The translations under genes and the position numbers were made by a program. Positions 52,933-63,314 of a DNA stretch of 64,000 nt are shown one piece after another. Origin of the DNA: JALORV01 sp963702595 (GTDB lineage: Bacteria; Pseudomonadota; Gammaproteobacteria; Burkholderiales; Burkholderiaceae_F). Where the stretch lies: positions 186,001 to 250,000 of the forward strand of contig CAVPDC010000001.1 in assembly GCA_963702595.1 (NCBI GenBank). The letters are read 5' to 3'. Every line of letters begins with the position of its first letter. The stretch's first letter is position 1. The notes beneath the pieces are model-generated. The model worked only from the letters and a program-made list of their open reading frames with translations. It was not told the DNA's origin and made no database searches.

Positions 52933-53109
52933 ATGAGCGCCAACTACACGACTTCCCTCCAGGCCCGCTTCGCCGCTTTTGCCGTCGCGCTGGTCACCAG
53001 CGTGGTGGTTCTGGGCAGCACCGTTGCCGGCATGCAGCCGCGAAGCGACGATGCGAACCAGGTGGTGGCACTCGAGCGCATCACCATCACGGCGACGCGG
53101 ACCAACTGA
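52933..53109 (+). CDS. Small exported or membrane peptide
   Basis: This 58-residue peptide starts MSANYTTSLQARFAAFAVAL and has one hydrophobic helix (about 10-32) and a C-terminus ALERITITATRTN. Short peptides ending in a L-E-R-I/V-x-V-T/S-A-T/P-R strand are common in betaproteobacteria. AAAGGACCG just upstream could be a ribosome site. A strong terminator follows, supporting a real transcript. Function unknown. Confidence 0.55.
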   Translation: MSANYTTSLQARFAAFAVALVTSVVVLGSTVAGMQPRSDDANQVVALERITITATRTN

Positions 53110-53174
53110 GCGTCGTGCGCGCAGCGCGCGCCGCGCCCGGTCCCGCGGCCACGCCCGCGTGCAGGGCACTGACC

Positions 53175-53202
53175 AAAAAACCCGGCTTAGGCCGGGTTTT
53201 TT
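53175..53202 (+). terminator. Rho-independent terminator
   Basis: Six A, then CCCGGC, loop TTAG, GCCGGG, then six T: a classical bidirectional terminator 65 bases after the small peptide gene. The remaining bases to the aminopeptidase stop (53418) contain nothing else recognised. Confidence 0.92.
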
Positions 53203-53417
53203 CTATATCGACGGCTGCGCAGCGACGAGTGCCGCAATGAATGCCGCAATGAATGCCTCAGAGCACTCTGAACATCTCTCCCTCGGCGGAGGGAGGGGTT
53301 GGGGGCCCGTTTTTGTGATTTGGCAGAGCGCGGCCCCTCCGGGGCCAGCCGACTGATCGAGGCAGTCCGAGTGCACGTGCGACACGCGAGGCGTGTCGCG
53401 TACGCGAGGACTGAAGG

Positions 53418-55244
53418 CTAGATCGGCTGGGTACGCTCGTTCAGCCAGGCGGAAGCGGCGCCGCTGACAAGCGGGCCGACGCGGCGGCGGACTTCGTCGT
53501 GGTAGGCGTTGAGCCACGCGATCTCGTCGGCGCGCATCAGCGACCGCTCGATCAGCCGCGTGTCGATCGGGCACAGCGTCAGCGTTTCAAAGCGCAAGAA
53601 CTCGCCGAACTCGCCGGACTCCGCCTGCACGTTGACGACAAGGTTCTCGATCCGCACGCCCCAGCGGCCTGGGCGATAAACGCCGGGCTCGTTCGACGTG
53701 ATCATGCCCGGCTCCATCGCCGTCTGCGGTTCGGGCGCGAGGTGTGGCGTAATGCCGTGCGGACCTTCGTGCACGTTGAGGAAGTAGCCTACGCCGTGCC
53801 CAGTGCCATGGCCGAAGTCGATACCGGCTGCCCAGATCGGTGCGCGCGCCAGCGTGTCGAGCAGCGGGCTCTTCGTTCCGTGCGGAAAGTGCGCCACGGA
53901 CAGCGCGATCATGCCCTTGAGCACCAGCGTGTAGTCGCGCCGCTGCTCGGCCGTCTGACGTGCCGACGGGCACCACTCGCGTGATGTCGGTCGTGCCGCC
54001 GAGGTACTGGCCACCGGAGTCGATCAGCAGCATGCCGTTCCGGTCTGCTCCGGGACTCCGATCGTGGCGTGCGACTCCTCGGTCGCCCGGTAGTGCGGCT
54101 GCGCGCCGTTGGCGTTGAGGGCAGCGATCGTCGAGAAGCTCGGGCAGACGAAACCGGGACGGCGCGCCCGGGCGCCAACAATCTTCTCGTCAATCGTCAG
54201 TTCGGTGAGGAGTTCCTTGCCGAGCGCGGACTCGAACCACGCGAAGAACTCGGCGAGCGCCGCCCCGTCCTGTTCCATCGTCGCGCGGATGTGCGCGATC
54301 TCCGCATCGGACTTGCGCGACTTGGCCAGCGTGGACGGATTGATCGTCTCGATGACATCGACGCCTGCAGGTACGACCTGCCGCATGCCGAGCGTGATGC
54401 GACGCGGATCGACGAGCACCGTGGCAGCCGGTGGCAGCGCAGCCAGCGCTGCAGCGGTCTGTGTGTAGGGCAGGACGTCGACGCCGTCGGCGGCGAGCCG
54501 TTCCTTGAGGCCGTTTTCAATCTTGCCATCGGCGACGAACAGTAGTGCGCGCTGCGCGTCGAGCAGCAGGTGCGCCACGAAGACCGGGTTGTAGCTGACG
54601 TCGGCGCCGCGCAGGTTCGTGAGCCAGGCGATGTCGTCGAGCGTCGAGATGAAGTGGTGTGTGGCGCCCGCCTTGCGCATCGCTTCGCGCACGGCCGCAA
54701 GCTTTGCGGCGCGCGTCGTCGTCGCGTACGGTGGGGCGTGTTCGTAGATCGGCGGGATCGGCAGCGACGCGCGGTCGGGCCAGATCTCGGCGAGGATGTC
54801 GAGGTCGGTCCGCAGCCGCACGCCCTTCACCGTAAGAGCGGCGTCGAGCGCGCGCCCGCTCGCCAGTGCCAGCACCGTTCCGTCGACCGCGACGGTGTCG
54901 CCGGCCTTGAGTGTGGCCGCCAGCCAGTCGAGGTGCGCCGTGCTCGCCGCGCCCGGGATCTTCATCAGATCGATGCCGGTGCCGGCGAGCTGGACTTCGG
55001 CCATCGTCCAGTAACGGCTGTCCACCCAGACGCCGGCGGACTCGCGCGTGACAATCAGCGTGCCGACCGAGCCCGTGAAACCGCTCAACCACTCGCGGCC
55101 CTTCCAGCGTTCCGGCAGGTACTCGGACAGGTGCGGGTCGCTCGAAGGCACAATGACGGCCGCCAGGCCGTTGCGCGCCATCGCGCGACGCAGGTGGTCG
55201 ATGCGTTCGCGCACAGTGGCGCGGCGTGAGTCGAGGGTATCCAT
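53418..55244 (-). pseudogene. Aminopeptidase P (M24) gene with two compensating frameshifts
   Basis: The gene encodes an M24 metallopeptidase of about 600 residues that removes N-terminal residues before proline. ATG 55244 begins MDTLDSRRATVRERIDHLRR; two N-terminal creatinase-type domains follow, then the catalytic pita-bread part with DSGGQYLGGTTDITRV (two Asp), FGHGTGHGVGYFLNVHEGPH (His), TSNEPGVYRPGRWGVRIENL (Glu) and FETLTLCP (Glu). The conserved part is spread over three readings: the main frame stops by TGA near 54024 after HATIGVPEQTG; a second frame carries MLLIDSGGQYLGGTTDITRV; the original frame resumes at TAEQRRDYTLVL near 53960. All metal ligands exist, but no single frame holds them. 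Either two indels occurred or the assembly has two errors. Confidence 0.8.
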
Positions 55245-55336
55245 GGCGCTCGGGGATTCGTCAGGTGGGCGAAGTGTAGAGCGGAGCGGTGCGTCCGGGA
55301 GTGGGCGCGCCGGGGTCAAAGGGATGGGGAACAGTG

Positions 55337-55723
55337 ATGGTCAACGCGCTGGATGAGTGGCACCGGATCGTGCGGGAGCGCGACCCGGACGGACTGGACG
55401 ATCTCCTTGCGGACGACGTTGTCTTCCACTCGCCGGTCGTGCACACGCCGCAGCGCGGCAAGCCCATCACCGCAATGTATCTCGCCGCGGCCGTCATCGT
55501 GCTCGGCCAGCCGAGCTTCCGCTACGTGCGGGAGATCGTCGGTGCGTCGGAGGCGGTGCTCGAGTTCGTCGTCGACATCGACGGCATCGAGGTCAACGGC
55601 GTCGACCTGATCCGCTGGAACGAGCAGGGCCGCATCGTCGACTTCAAGGTGATGGTTCGACCGCTGAAGGCGATCAACCTGATTCATCAGAAGATGGCGG
55701 CGGTGCTGCAGCCGGCGGGCTGA
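55337..55723 (+). CDS. SnoaL/NTF2-like fold protein
   Basis: This 128-residue protein starts MVNALDEWHRIVRERDPDGL and has LADDVVFHSPVVHTPQRGKP and the strand/helix pattern of SnoaL-like proteins (a curved sheet with a pocket), ending with VDLIRWNEQGRIVDFKVMVR. Such proteins are small cytoplasmic binding proteins or isomerases. ATG 55337 is preceded by GGGGAACAG; a GTG lies one codon earlier. It diverges from the aminopeptidase gene and is followed by a hairpin and a repeat element. Confidence 0.8.
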   Translation: MVNALDEWHRIVRERDPDGLDDLLADDVVFHSPVVHTPQRGKPITAMYLAAAVIVLGQPSFRYVREIVGASEAVLEFVVDIDGIEVNGVDLIRWNEQGRIVDFKVMVRPLKAINLIHQKMAAVLQPAG

Positions 55724-55768
55724 GAGGGCTTACGCGGACCGGCAAGTTGCGGCCTTATCGCTGTGGGA

Positions 55769-55788
55769 CCGAGCCGCTCACGGCTCGG
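55769..55788 (+). terminator. GC-rich hairpin after the SnoaL-like gene
   Basis: CCGAGCCG, loop CTCA, CGGCTCGG: eight perfect base pairs, 45 bases after the stop. It borders the following repeat element, so it may belong to that instead. Confidence 0.5.
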
Positions 55789-55798
55789 GGCCGGTTAA

Positions 55799-56229
55799 TT
55801 TCTTTGTCTTGGCAAAGAAAGTAACCAGAGAAAGCCGCGCCGACGAAGGCGCGCCTGCGGGTGCCCTGTGCTGCTCGCGGGTCGGCGGCGGGCCGTGCGC
55901 GAAACTCGCCCCTCGCGGTCGCTCAGACAGGCAGGCCCTCAAAGTCGCCCGCACGCCCCCTGCGCTGCTCGGCGCCGTCGAAGGCATCCAGCGGCGTCGC
56001 GTTTGGCAGAGTCGGCAAACGGCGACAGTGTTGGTCCGCTCGGGGCCGCCGCCGCGGTGCGGGGCGGTAGCGGAGAGGTGCCGAGCGCGTGTCTGAGCCC
56101 GTGGAACGCGCAGCGTGATCGGGCGAGTTTCGCGCACGGCCCGCTTAAGCCCTGCAGCGCAAGGGAAGCCGAAGGCCGGCCTCGTGCGGTCGCCTTTCTT
56201 TGGTGACTTTCTTTGGCGAAACAAAGAAA
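55799..56229. repeat. 431-bp nested inverted-repeat element
   Basis: The outer ends, 55799-55834 and 56194-56229, are imperfect inverted repeats of 36 bases, both reading TTTCTTTGT...AAAGAAAGT...GAAAG toward the centre. Inside lies a second, perfect 22-base inverted pair (55890-55911 and 56121-56142) that reads GGGCCGTGCGCGAAACTCGC on one side and its complement on the other. The element contains no real gene although its frames are open. The AAAGAAAGT ends are like dispersed intergenic elements I have seen in high-GC proteobacteria, but other copies cannot be searched here. Confidence 0.7.
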
Positions 56230-56327
56230 GTCACTCGTCGCCGGGCGACTCCCGGCTCGGTTGCTCCGCTGTGACAGAGCTCGCCACGCATGGCAATTGA
56301 CGGGTCATATCGCGGTCGCCCGTTGCA

Positions 56328-57995
56328 TCAAGGCGTTCGGCCAGTGTTGGACGCCCGCCACCGCGACCACCCTGGCATCCTCTTTTCCATGAACCGCGTG
56401 ATGTTCTCGCTCACGCGCTCGGTTGCCGCGGCATCCGGTGCCGCCGGTGTGGTGACCGCCTGGGGCAGCGCGCGCGGTGGGAGGGCGAGGGGGACGGGCG
56501 CTCGGACGGCCACGGCGTACACGTCGGTTCGATTCGTTGTGTTGCCGGTGGTCCGGACGTATACCGGGATGAACGCATCGGTGACAGCCAGGCCGTGATA
56601 GTCGCCGATGAAATAGCCGCCAGCTGCAACCGGTGCGGTGTCAAGGTCGAAGCTTGGCGTCAGCCGCACCTCCCTCCAGTTCAAGCCGTCCACGGAGCGC
56701 GTCAGTATCAACTCGGTCGGCAAGGTTGTCGGGTCCGCCGTATTGCTGCGCAGGTCGAAGTAGGTGATGCCGATCGTGCCGTCGTTGCCGACGCGTATCG
56801 ATGGCGTAAACGCCGCCACGCTAGGCGCTCGGTTGACCTGGGTAGGTGCGGACCAGGTCACGCCGCCGTCCGTCGAGCGGCTGAGCGCGATGCCGTCGAC
56901 GACACCGCCGCTGAAACGCGAGTCCTGCCAGACGACGAGAACGTGACCGTTCGGTGCCACGGCGATGCCGGGAAGGATCGAGCCGTCGCGGATCGTCTGC
57001 CCGGTCACCGTGTCGCGCGCTCCGACGGCCAGCAGATCGGCGACCTTGGCGGGGCCGCTCCAGGTCGCACCTTTGTTGGTCGAGCGGATCACCCGGATCG
57101 ACGCCGCCTCCGTGCTGTTCGGACCGGGATCGATCTGAGTGAACACGTTGACGAGGTTGCCATTGGGCAGCACGACCACCTGGTTGCCGATCGTCTGCGA
57201 CTGGGTGCCCGGGTCGTAGATGACCGTGGCGGCCTCCCAGCTCGCACCGCCATCGGTCGTGCGCGCCAGAAGCGATGGGCCGCCGCCGGCGCGTGCGAGC
57301 CGATCCCACACCGCAAACACGTAGCGCGCATCGGTGGGATCGGCAGTGATCGTGTTCTTGTCGTTGAAGAAGTCGCTGCCGCTGACGATGAGTGGAGTCG
57401 CATCGCTCCAGGTGCGGCCGCCGTCGCTTGAACGCGCTACCAGCATCGCGCTGCTCGAGCCCGGCTGCAGCGAACCCACGTTGAAGGCCAGCGCCATCTG
57501 GAACGCCGCGCCGTTAGGCGAGAACGTGACCCAGGGGTCGGTGGCGCGGCTGTAATCCCCGCCGTTGGCTGCAGTGCCGCCGCCGCATCGCGAAACGGCA
57601 AAGGCCGAGCGGGTCCAGGTGACGCCACCGTCGAACGTAACCGCGCTGACAACTCCACTCGCGCCGCCCGAGGACCAGCGATCCTGTTGCCAATTCACGA
57701 TCATGTTGCCTGGACTCAGCGGATTCACCGCGACCTGCGGTTCCACTTCCGCGTTGCGGTATTCGGTGCCGTTCGCGCTGCCCGAACACCCGGGTGCAAA
57801 CGGCGTGTCGCCCGATACCAGCAGTTCGGTATCGGTGATCAGGGGTGGGAGCGCGATAGGCGACGGTGCGGACGGTGCCGGTTCGGGCGCGGGTGGCGGT
57901 ACCGGGGCGGGTGCCGGGTCTGAGCCGCCGCCGCAGGCTGTCACTGCGACACAGCCCGAGAGAGCGCTTACCAACAGTGCACGATGCGAGACCAT
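56328..57995 (-). CDS. Lipoprotein with BNR/sialidase-like repeats
   Basis: This 555-residue protein starts at ATG 57995 after a good GGAGG; a signal of 20 residues ends VAVTAC, a lipobox-like site. A Pro/Ala-rich spacer (PAPAPVPPPAPEPAP) follows, then several BNR-type Asp boxes: SSDGGRTW, TTDGGASW, STNKGATWSG and STDGGVTWS, each with the S/T-x-D/N-x-G-x-T/S-W pattern. These repeats build six-bladed propellers as in sialidases and photosystem assembly proteins. The catalytic residues of sialidase cannot be judged. It should face the periplasm or surface. It is divergent from the ccoI gene. Confidence 0.82.
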   Translation of the reverse strand: MVSHRALLVSALSGCVAVTACGGGSDPAPAPVPPPAPEPAPSAPSPIALPPLITDTELLVSGDTPFAPGCSGSANGTEYRNAEVEPQVAVNPLSPGNMIVNWQQDRWSSGGASGVVSAVTFDGGVTWTRSAFAVSRCGGGTAANGGDYSRATDPWVTFSPNGAAFQMALAFNVGSLQPGSSSAMLVARSSDGGRTWSDATPLIVSGSDFFNDKNTITADPTDARYVFAVWDRLARAGGGPSLLARTTDGGASWEAATVIYDPGTQSQTIGNQVVVLPNGNLVNVFTQIDPGPNSTEAASIRVIRSTNKGATWSGPAKVADLLAVGARDTVTGQTIRDGSILPGIAVAPNGHVLVVWQDSRFSGGVVDGIALSRSTDGGVTWSAPTQVNRAPSVAAFTPSIRVGNDGTIGITYFDLRSNTADPTTLPTELILTRSVDGLNWREVRLTPSFDLDTAPVAAGGYFIGDYHGLAVTDAFIPVYVRTTGNTTNRTDVYAVAVRAPVPLALPPRALPQAVTTPAAPDAAATERVSENITRFMEKRMPGWSRWRASNTGRTP

Positions 57996-58115
57996 GTTGC
58001 CAGACCTCCAACGCGAGCCGCGATTGTGCGTCAACCTCTCGCGGGCGGCGAATCGATGCGACGAACTGGCGCGTAATACATGATCGCAACGTCAGCAAGC
58101 ACCGACTGTGGGCGG

Positions 58116-58129
58116 TTGACGTGCATCAA
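58116..58129 (+). promoter_or_regulatory. FNR/ANR-like box upstream of ccoI
   Basis: TTGACGTGCATCAA (TTGAC-N4-ATCAA) matches the FNR/ANR consensus TTGAT-N4-ATCAA at nine of ten defined positions. It lies about 170 bases before the ccoI start, in the gap between divergent genes (57996-58300). FNR-type regulators bind such sites when oxygen is low. Confidence 0.6.
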
Positions 58130-58300
58130 CGGCCAATGCCCGCGCTTGCGTAGTGTGCATTCCGAGCTTTCTTTCTCGCGCGGCGCCGCAAGGGAGGGGC
58201 GCATCGGGTACGCTGGCGCGGTTCCCGATACGTATTGCGGCCGCCGCATTTTCTTTCCTGCATGCCATCCGAGCTGATACGCAAGGCCAAGGTCGCGTCC

Positions 58301-60740
58301 ATGGCCGGAGCAGGTGCCAGTTTCCCTGCGCCCGCCGCGGATGGCGTCTGCGAGCACTGCGGCGACTCGCTCGCCGGCCTTAAGGTCGTCCAGCGTCAGC
58401 TCGGAGCCAGCGCTGCGACCGTATTGCTGCAACGGCTGTGCGTTCATCGCCGAACAGCTTTTCCTGGCGCAGGCCAGCGCGCGCGACCGTGAAGCCCTGA
58501 CCACCGTTCTTGCTCCGGCAGGCGACGCCGCGGCCGCGGCGGCTGCGGCCAGCAAGCAGACCCGCATTGATGTGCGCGGCATGGTGTGCGCCGCCTGCGG
58601 ACTGCTGATCGAGCACCAGCTGCGGCGGCTGCCGGGCGTGGCGCAGGCGCACGTCGACTTCACGACACAACGTGCCTTCGTCGCGTACGACGACAAGCTC
58701 GTCGCGCGTGATGACCTGCTGCGCGAGATCCAGCGGGCGGGCTACCAGACCGGAAGCGCCGCGGCCGACGAGCGTCGCTCCTCGCGCATCGAACTGCTGC
58801 GCGTGCTGATCGCCTGGCTGATGATGATGCAGGTGATGATGCTGGCGGTGCCGCTGTATTTCGCGGCGCCGGGCGACGTGCCGGCCGACATCGAGCAGCT
58901 GATGCGCATCGCCAGCCTGATCCTCACGCTGCCGGTGATGCTGTTCAGCGCGCAGCCGCTATACCGGGCGGCGTGGAGCCAGGTGCGGATCGGCAGCATC
59001 GGTATGGACGTGCCGATAGTCATCGGCGTGGGCGCGGCCTTCGTGGCGAGCGCGCTGGCGACGGTGCTGTCGCGCGGCCATGTGTACTTCGACTCGGTGA
59101 CTATGTTTGTCGCGCTGGTGCTGGGCACGCGCTGGCTGCTTGCGCGCGGCCTCGCCGCGGCGCGCGAGCACATCGACAATGCGCGCCGCCAGGCGGTGCT
59201 CAGCGCACAGCGGCTGGTTGCCTTTCCGTCATCGCTGGCGACCGAGAACGTCGTCGCGGAGCGGCTGCGCGTGGGTGACCGCGTGCTGGTGCCGCCGGGC
59301 GAAACGGTGCCGGCCGATGGCGTGGTCGTGCACGGGCGCACGAGCTGTTCGCAGGCCTGGCTGACCGGAGAGTCGACGCCGATCGAGAAAACCGCCGGTG
59401 CTCCGGTGCTCGCGGGATCAGTCAACCTTGACCAGCCGATGGTGATCGAGGTCACGCGGCGCGGTGAAGCGACCTCGCTGGCGGCCCTGCAGCGCCTGGT
59501 CGACGAGGCCGGGCGTGAGCGGCCGCGCGTCGTCGAAGTGGCCAATCGTGTGGCGGGCTACTTCCTGTGGGCGGTGCTCGCGATCACGGTGCTGACGGTC
59601 GTGGGCTGGTGGTTGGTCGATCCCGCGCAGGCTTTGCCCAATGCGATCGCGGTGCTGGTGGCCACCTGCCCGTGCGCCCTGTCGCTCGCAGCGCCGGCCG
59701 CATTCTCGGCGGCCCAGTCCGCGCTGGCCCAGCGTCGCGTGCTGCTTGCGCGCACGGCGGCGCTCGAAACCCTGGCCGAGGTCGACGTGCTCGCCTGCGA
59801 CAAGACGGGCACGCTGACGACCGGAACGCCGGCGCTGATCAAGCAGTTGCTGCTGCGCGAGGCCGACCCGGATCGCGCGCTCGAGATCGCGGCGGCGCTG
59901 GAGACGATGTCGACGCATCCCTATGCGCGCGCGCTGCTGAAGGCTGCGCAGGCGTTGCCGGAACCCTTGCCCGCGGTGGCCGACGGACGGGTCGAAGCGT
60001 CCGCGGGAATCGAAGGCATGGTGCGCGGCCGGCGCTACCGTCTCGGCAAGATCGATTTCGCCTTGCCAGAGAAACTGGCCTCGATGCGCGGCGGCGTCGC
60101 GAGCGTCGTAGGTGCCGAGGGACTGGCGGCCTCCAGTTTCGTCGTCCTGTCCGACGAAACGGGACCGCTCTCCGTATTTGTCTTTGGCGAGCAGTTGCGC
60201 GAGGACGCGCTGCAGATGGTCGACGCCGCGGCGGGACGCGGCGTCGAAGTGGTCGTCCTGTCCGGTGACCGCCGCGAGCCGGTGCAGGCGGTTGCGCGGG
60301 CACTGGGTGTCGAACGCGCATTCGCGCACCAGACTCCGGACAGCAAGCGCAGCTGGGTGGCGGGGCAGCAGAGCGCCGGACACCGCGTCGCGATGCTGGG
60401 CGATGGCCTCAACGACGCGCCGGTGATCGCGCAGGCCGATGTGTCGATCGCGCTCGCAGGCGGGTCGATGCTGGCGCAAGCGCGCGCCGACTTCATCGTG
60501 CTGCACTCGCGACTCGCAGATGTCGAGTTCGCGCTGGCCGCGGCCCATCGCGCCCGCCGTATCGTGCGGCAGAATCTCGTCTGGGCGTTCGGCTACAACA
60601 TCGTGATCATTCCGCTCGCCGCGTTCGGCTTCGTGTCGCCGGCGGTGGCCGCCGCCGGCATGGCCGCCAGTTCGCTCGCGGTTGTCGCCAATGCCTTGCG
60701 CGCCAAGCGGGTCGTGACCGGCGGCGCACACCCGCGCTGA
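58301..60740 (+). CDS. ccoI: Copper-transporting P1B-type ATPase for cbb3 oxidase assembly (apparently frameshifted near the start)
   Basis: This ATPase loads copper for cbb3 oxidase. The long frame has an N-terminal CCNGCAFIAEQLF, an HMA domain with GMVCAACGLLIEH (about residues 85-150), eight membrane helices, the CPC site ATCPCALSLAAP, phosphorylation site DKTGTLT (Asp496), MSTHPYA and MLGDGLNDAPV. The usual N-terminal CxxC...CCxGC region is split: CEHCGDSLAGL lies in the +2-related frame starting ATG 58301, while CCNGC is in the ATPase frame from 58314. A one-base change between 58372 and 58430 would restore one frame. Numbering above is from the 58314 frame. If not an assembly error, start and first Cys pair would be lost. 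ccoS follows 7 bases after the stop. Confidence 0.85.
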
Positions 60741-60747
60741 GCGGCGG

Positions 60748-60942
60748 ATGGACTCGCTTTACCTGCTGATACCACTGTCGGTCGTGCTGGCGCTGGTGAT
60801 CGCCGGAGTGCTGGTCTGGGCGGTCGTGTCCGGTCAGTTCGAGCAACTCGACGAGATCGGCGACCGGGTGCTGCGCGAGCAGCCGGATCCGCCGGACAGC
60901 CCTGAAGCCGGTGGGCCGGGCAGCGTCGAGCGGGGCGGCTAG
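60748..60942 (+). CDS. ccoS: cbb3-type cytochrome oxidase assembly protein CcoS
   Basis: This 64-residue protein has one hydrophobic helix (MDSLYLLIPLSVVLALVIAG) and the CcoS family segment VWAVVSGQFEQLDEIGDRVL in which the Asp/Gln/Phe pattern is conserved. CcoS is needed with CcoI to insert copper and heme into CcoN. It follows ccoI closely, as in ccoGHIS clusters. Confidence 0.88.
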   Translation: MDSLYLLIPLSVVLALVIAGVLVWAVVSGQFEQLDEIGDRVLREQPDPPDSPEAGGPGSVERGG

Positions 60943-61059
60943 CCGGACCGCCCGGGCTGTGGGGCAACGCCCCGGAAGCGCGGAACGTGGTGCCGCGGCG
61001 ACGTCAAGCGCCCGCCAGGCGAAAATAGTACCCGGGGGTGTATGGTCGTTGGGTCGCGG

Positions 61060-61073
61060 TTGACTTGTGTCAA
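61060..61073 (+). promoter_or_regulatory. FNR/ANR-like box upstream of ccoN
   Basis: TTGACTTGTGTCAA is a perfect half-site palindrome (TTGAC-N4-GTCAA), part of a longer CGG...CCG palindrome (61057-61076). It lies about 160 bases before the ccoN ATG, the usual distance for an FNR-activated ccoNOQP promoter. Confidence 0.7.
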
Positions 61074-61229
61074 CCGCACTGCAAGGGCCGCTTTCTAGCA
61101 TGCGCTCCGGGTATCGGAGCGCGCGCAAGTCCGTGGCGTGCCTATCGATTAGACGGGGAACCCGATCCACACCTGCCGGCGCGCGCGCCAGGATGCGCGG
61201 AGGCACCAGTCCTACAGCACGAGGAAGAC

Positions 61230-62663
61230 ATGAACTCAGCCGTTACTGCGGACACCTATAACTACAAGGTCGTACGGCAGTTTTCCGTGATGACCGTAGT
61301 GTGGGGCATCGTCGGCATGCTGGTCGGCGTCATCATCGCCGCGCAGATGGCCTGGCCGGAGCTCAACTTCGGGATTCCCTGGCTGAGTTTCGGGCGCCTG
61401 CGGCCGCTGCACACGAACGCGGTCATTTTCGCCTTCGGCGGGTGCGCGCTGTTCGCGACCAGCTACTACGTGGTCCAGCGGACCTCGCAGGCACGCCTGT
61501 GGGGCGGCCCGCTGGTGGCGTTCACGTTCTGGGGCTGGCAGCTCGTCATCGTGGCGGCGGCGGTCACGCTGCCGCTCGGCGTTACCAGCGGCAAGGAGTA
61601 TGCCGAGCTCGAGTGGCCGATCGACATCCTGATCACGCTGGTCTGGGTGGCCTACGCGGTGGTCTTCTTCGGCACCATGGTCAAGCGCAAGGTCAGGCAC
61701 ATCTACGTCGCCAACTGGTTCTACGGTGCCTTCATCATCACCGTGGCGGTGCTGCACCTGGTCAACAGCGCCGCCGTGCCGGCGGGCTTGTGGAAGTCGT
61801 ACTCGGCGTACTCGGGCGCGACTGATGCGATGGTTCAGTGGTGGTACGGGCACAACGCGGTAGGCTTCTTCCTGACCGCGGGCTTCCTCGGAATCATGTA
61901 TTACTTCGTGCCGAAGGCCGCGGGCCGTCCGATCTTCTCGTATCGCCTGTCGGTGGTGCACTTCTGGGCGCTGATCTTCACCTACATGTGGGCCGGCCCG
62001 CACCACCTGCACTACACGGCGCTGCCCGACTGGGCACAGTCGCTCGGGATGGTCTTCTCGCTGATCCTGCTGGCGCCTTCGTGGGGAGGCATGATCAACG
62101 GCATCATGACGTTGTCGGGCGCGTGGCACAAACTGCGCGACGACCCGATCCTCAAGTTCCTGATCGTTTCGTTGTCGTTCTACGGCATGTCGACCTTCGA
62201 AGGGCCGATGATGTCGATCAAGACGGTGAATGCGCTCAGCCACTACACGGACTGGACGATCGGCCACGTGCACTCGGGCGCACTCGGCTGGGTCGGCCTG
62301 GTGTCGATCGGCGCGATCTACTACCTGCTGCCGCGCCTGTACGGCCGTACCGAGATGGCGAGCATGCGGCTCGTGACGACGCACTTCTGGATGGCCACGA
62401 TCGGCATCGTGCTCTACATCGCCGCCATGTGGATCGCCGGCGTCATGCAGGGCCTGATGTGGCGCGCCGTCAACGACGACGGCACGCTGACCTACACGTT
62501 CATCGAGAGCGTGAAGTCGACCTATCCGTTCTACGTGATCCGGCTACTCGGCGGCCTGCTGTACCTCGCCGGCATGTTCCTGATGCTGTGGAACACGTTC
62601 AAGACGATCGCCGCCGGCAAGTCCGTCGATGCGTCGATACCGGCCGCAGTCGCCCACGCCTGA
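61230..62663 (+). CDS. ccoN: cbb3-type cytochrome c oxidase subunit I
   Basis: This 477-residue membrane subunit contains the heme b and heme b3-CuB sites. Twelve helices are visible. Conserved His lie in LRPLHTNAVIFAFGGCALFA, VQWWYGHNAVGFFLTAGFLG, WAGPHHLHYTALPDWAQSLG (CuB ligands) and TIGHVHSGALGWVGLV. The VKRKVRHIYVANWFYGAFII stretch is also typical. The oxidase reduces O2 with very high affinity. ATG 61230 follows an AGGA at the usual distance. It starts the ccoNOQP operon under the FNR-like box. Confidence 0.96.
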   Translation: MNSAVTADTYNYKVVRQFSVMTVVWGIVGMLVGVIIAAQMAWPELNFGIPWLSFGRLRPLHTNAVIFAFGGCALFATSYYVVQRTSQARLWGGPLVAFTFWGWQLVIVAAAVTLPLGVTSGKEYAELEWPIDILITLVWVAYAVVFFGTMVKRKVRHIYVANWFYGAFIITVAVLHLVNSAAVPAGLWKSYSAYSGATDAMVQWWYGHNAVGFFLTAGFLGIMYYFVPKAAGRPIFSYRLSVVHFWALIFTYMWAGPHHLHYTALPDWAQSLGMVFSLILLAPSWGGMINGIMTLSGAWHKLRDDPILKFLIVSLSFYGMSTFEGPMMSIKTVNALSHYTDWTIGHVHSGALGWVGLVSIGAIYYLLPRLYGRTEMASMRLVTTHFWMATIGIVLYIAAMWIAGVMQGLMWRAVNDDGTLTYTFIESVKSTYPFYVIRLLGGLLYLAGMFLMLWNTFKTIAAGKSVDASIPAAVAHA

Positions 62664-62693
62664 GGGCGAACGCAAAGGACAAGAGGAATCACG

Positions 62694-63308
<615 letters not shown>

Positions 63309-63314
63309 GGCCTT

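Noticed and set aside
55809..56096. 95-codon plus frame inside the 431-bp repeat
   Set aside because: Arg/Pro-rich translation of a structured repeat; no homology pattern and the repeat explains it.
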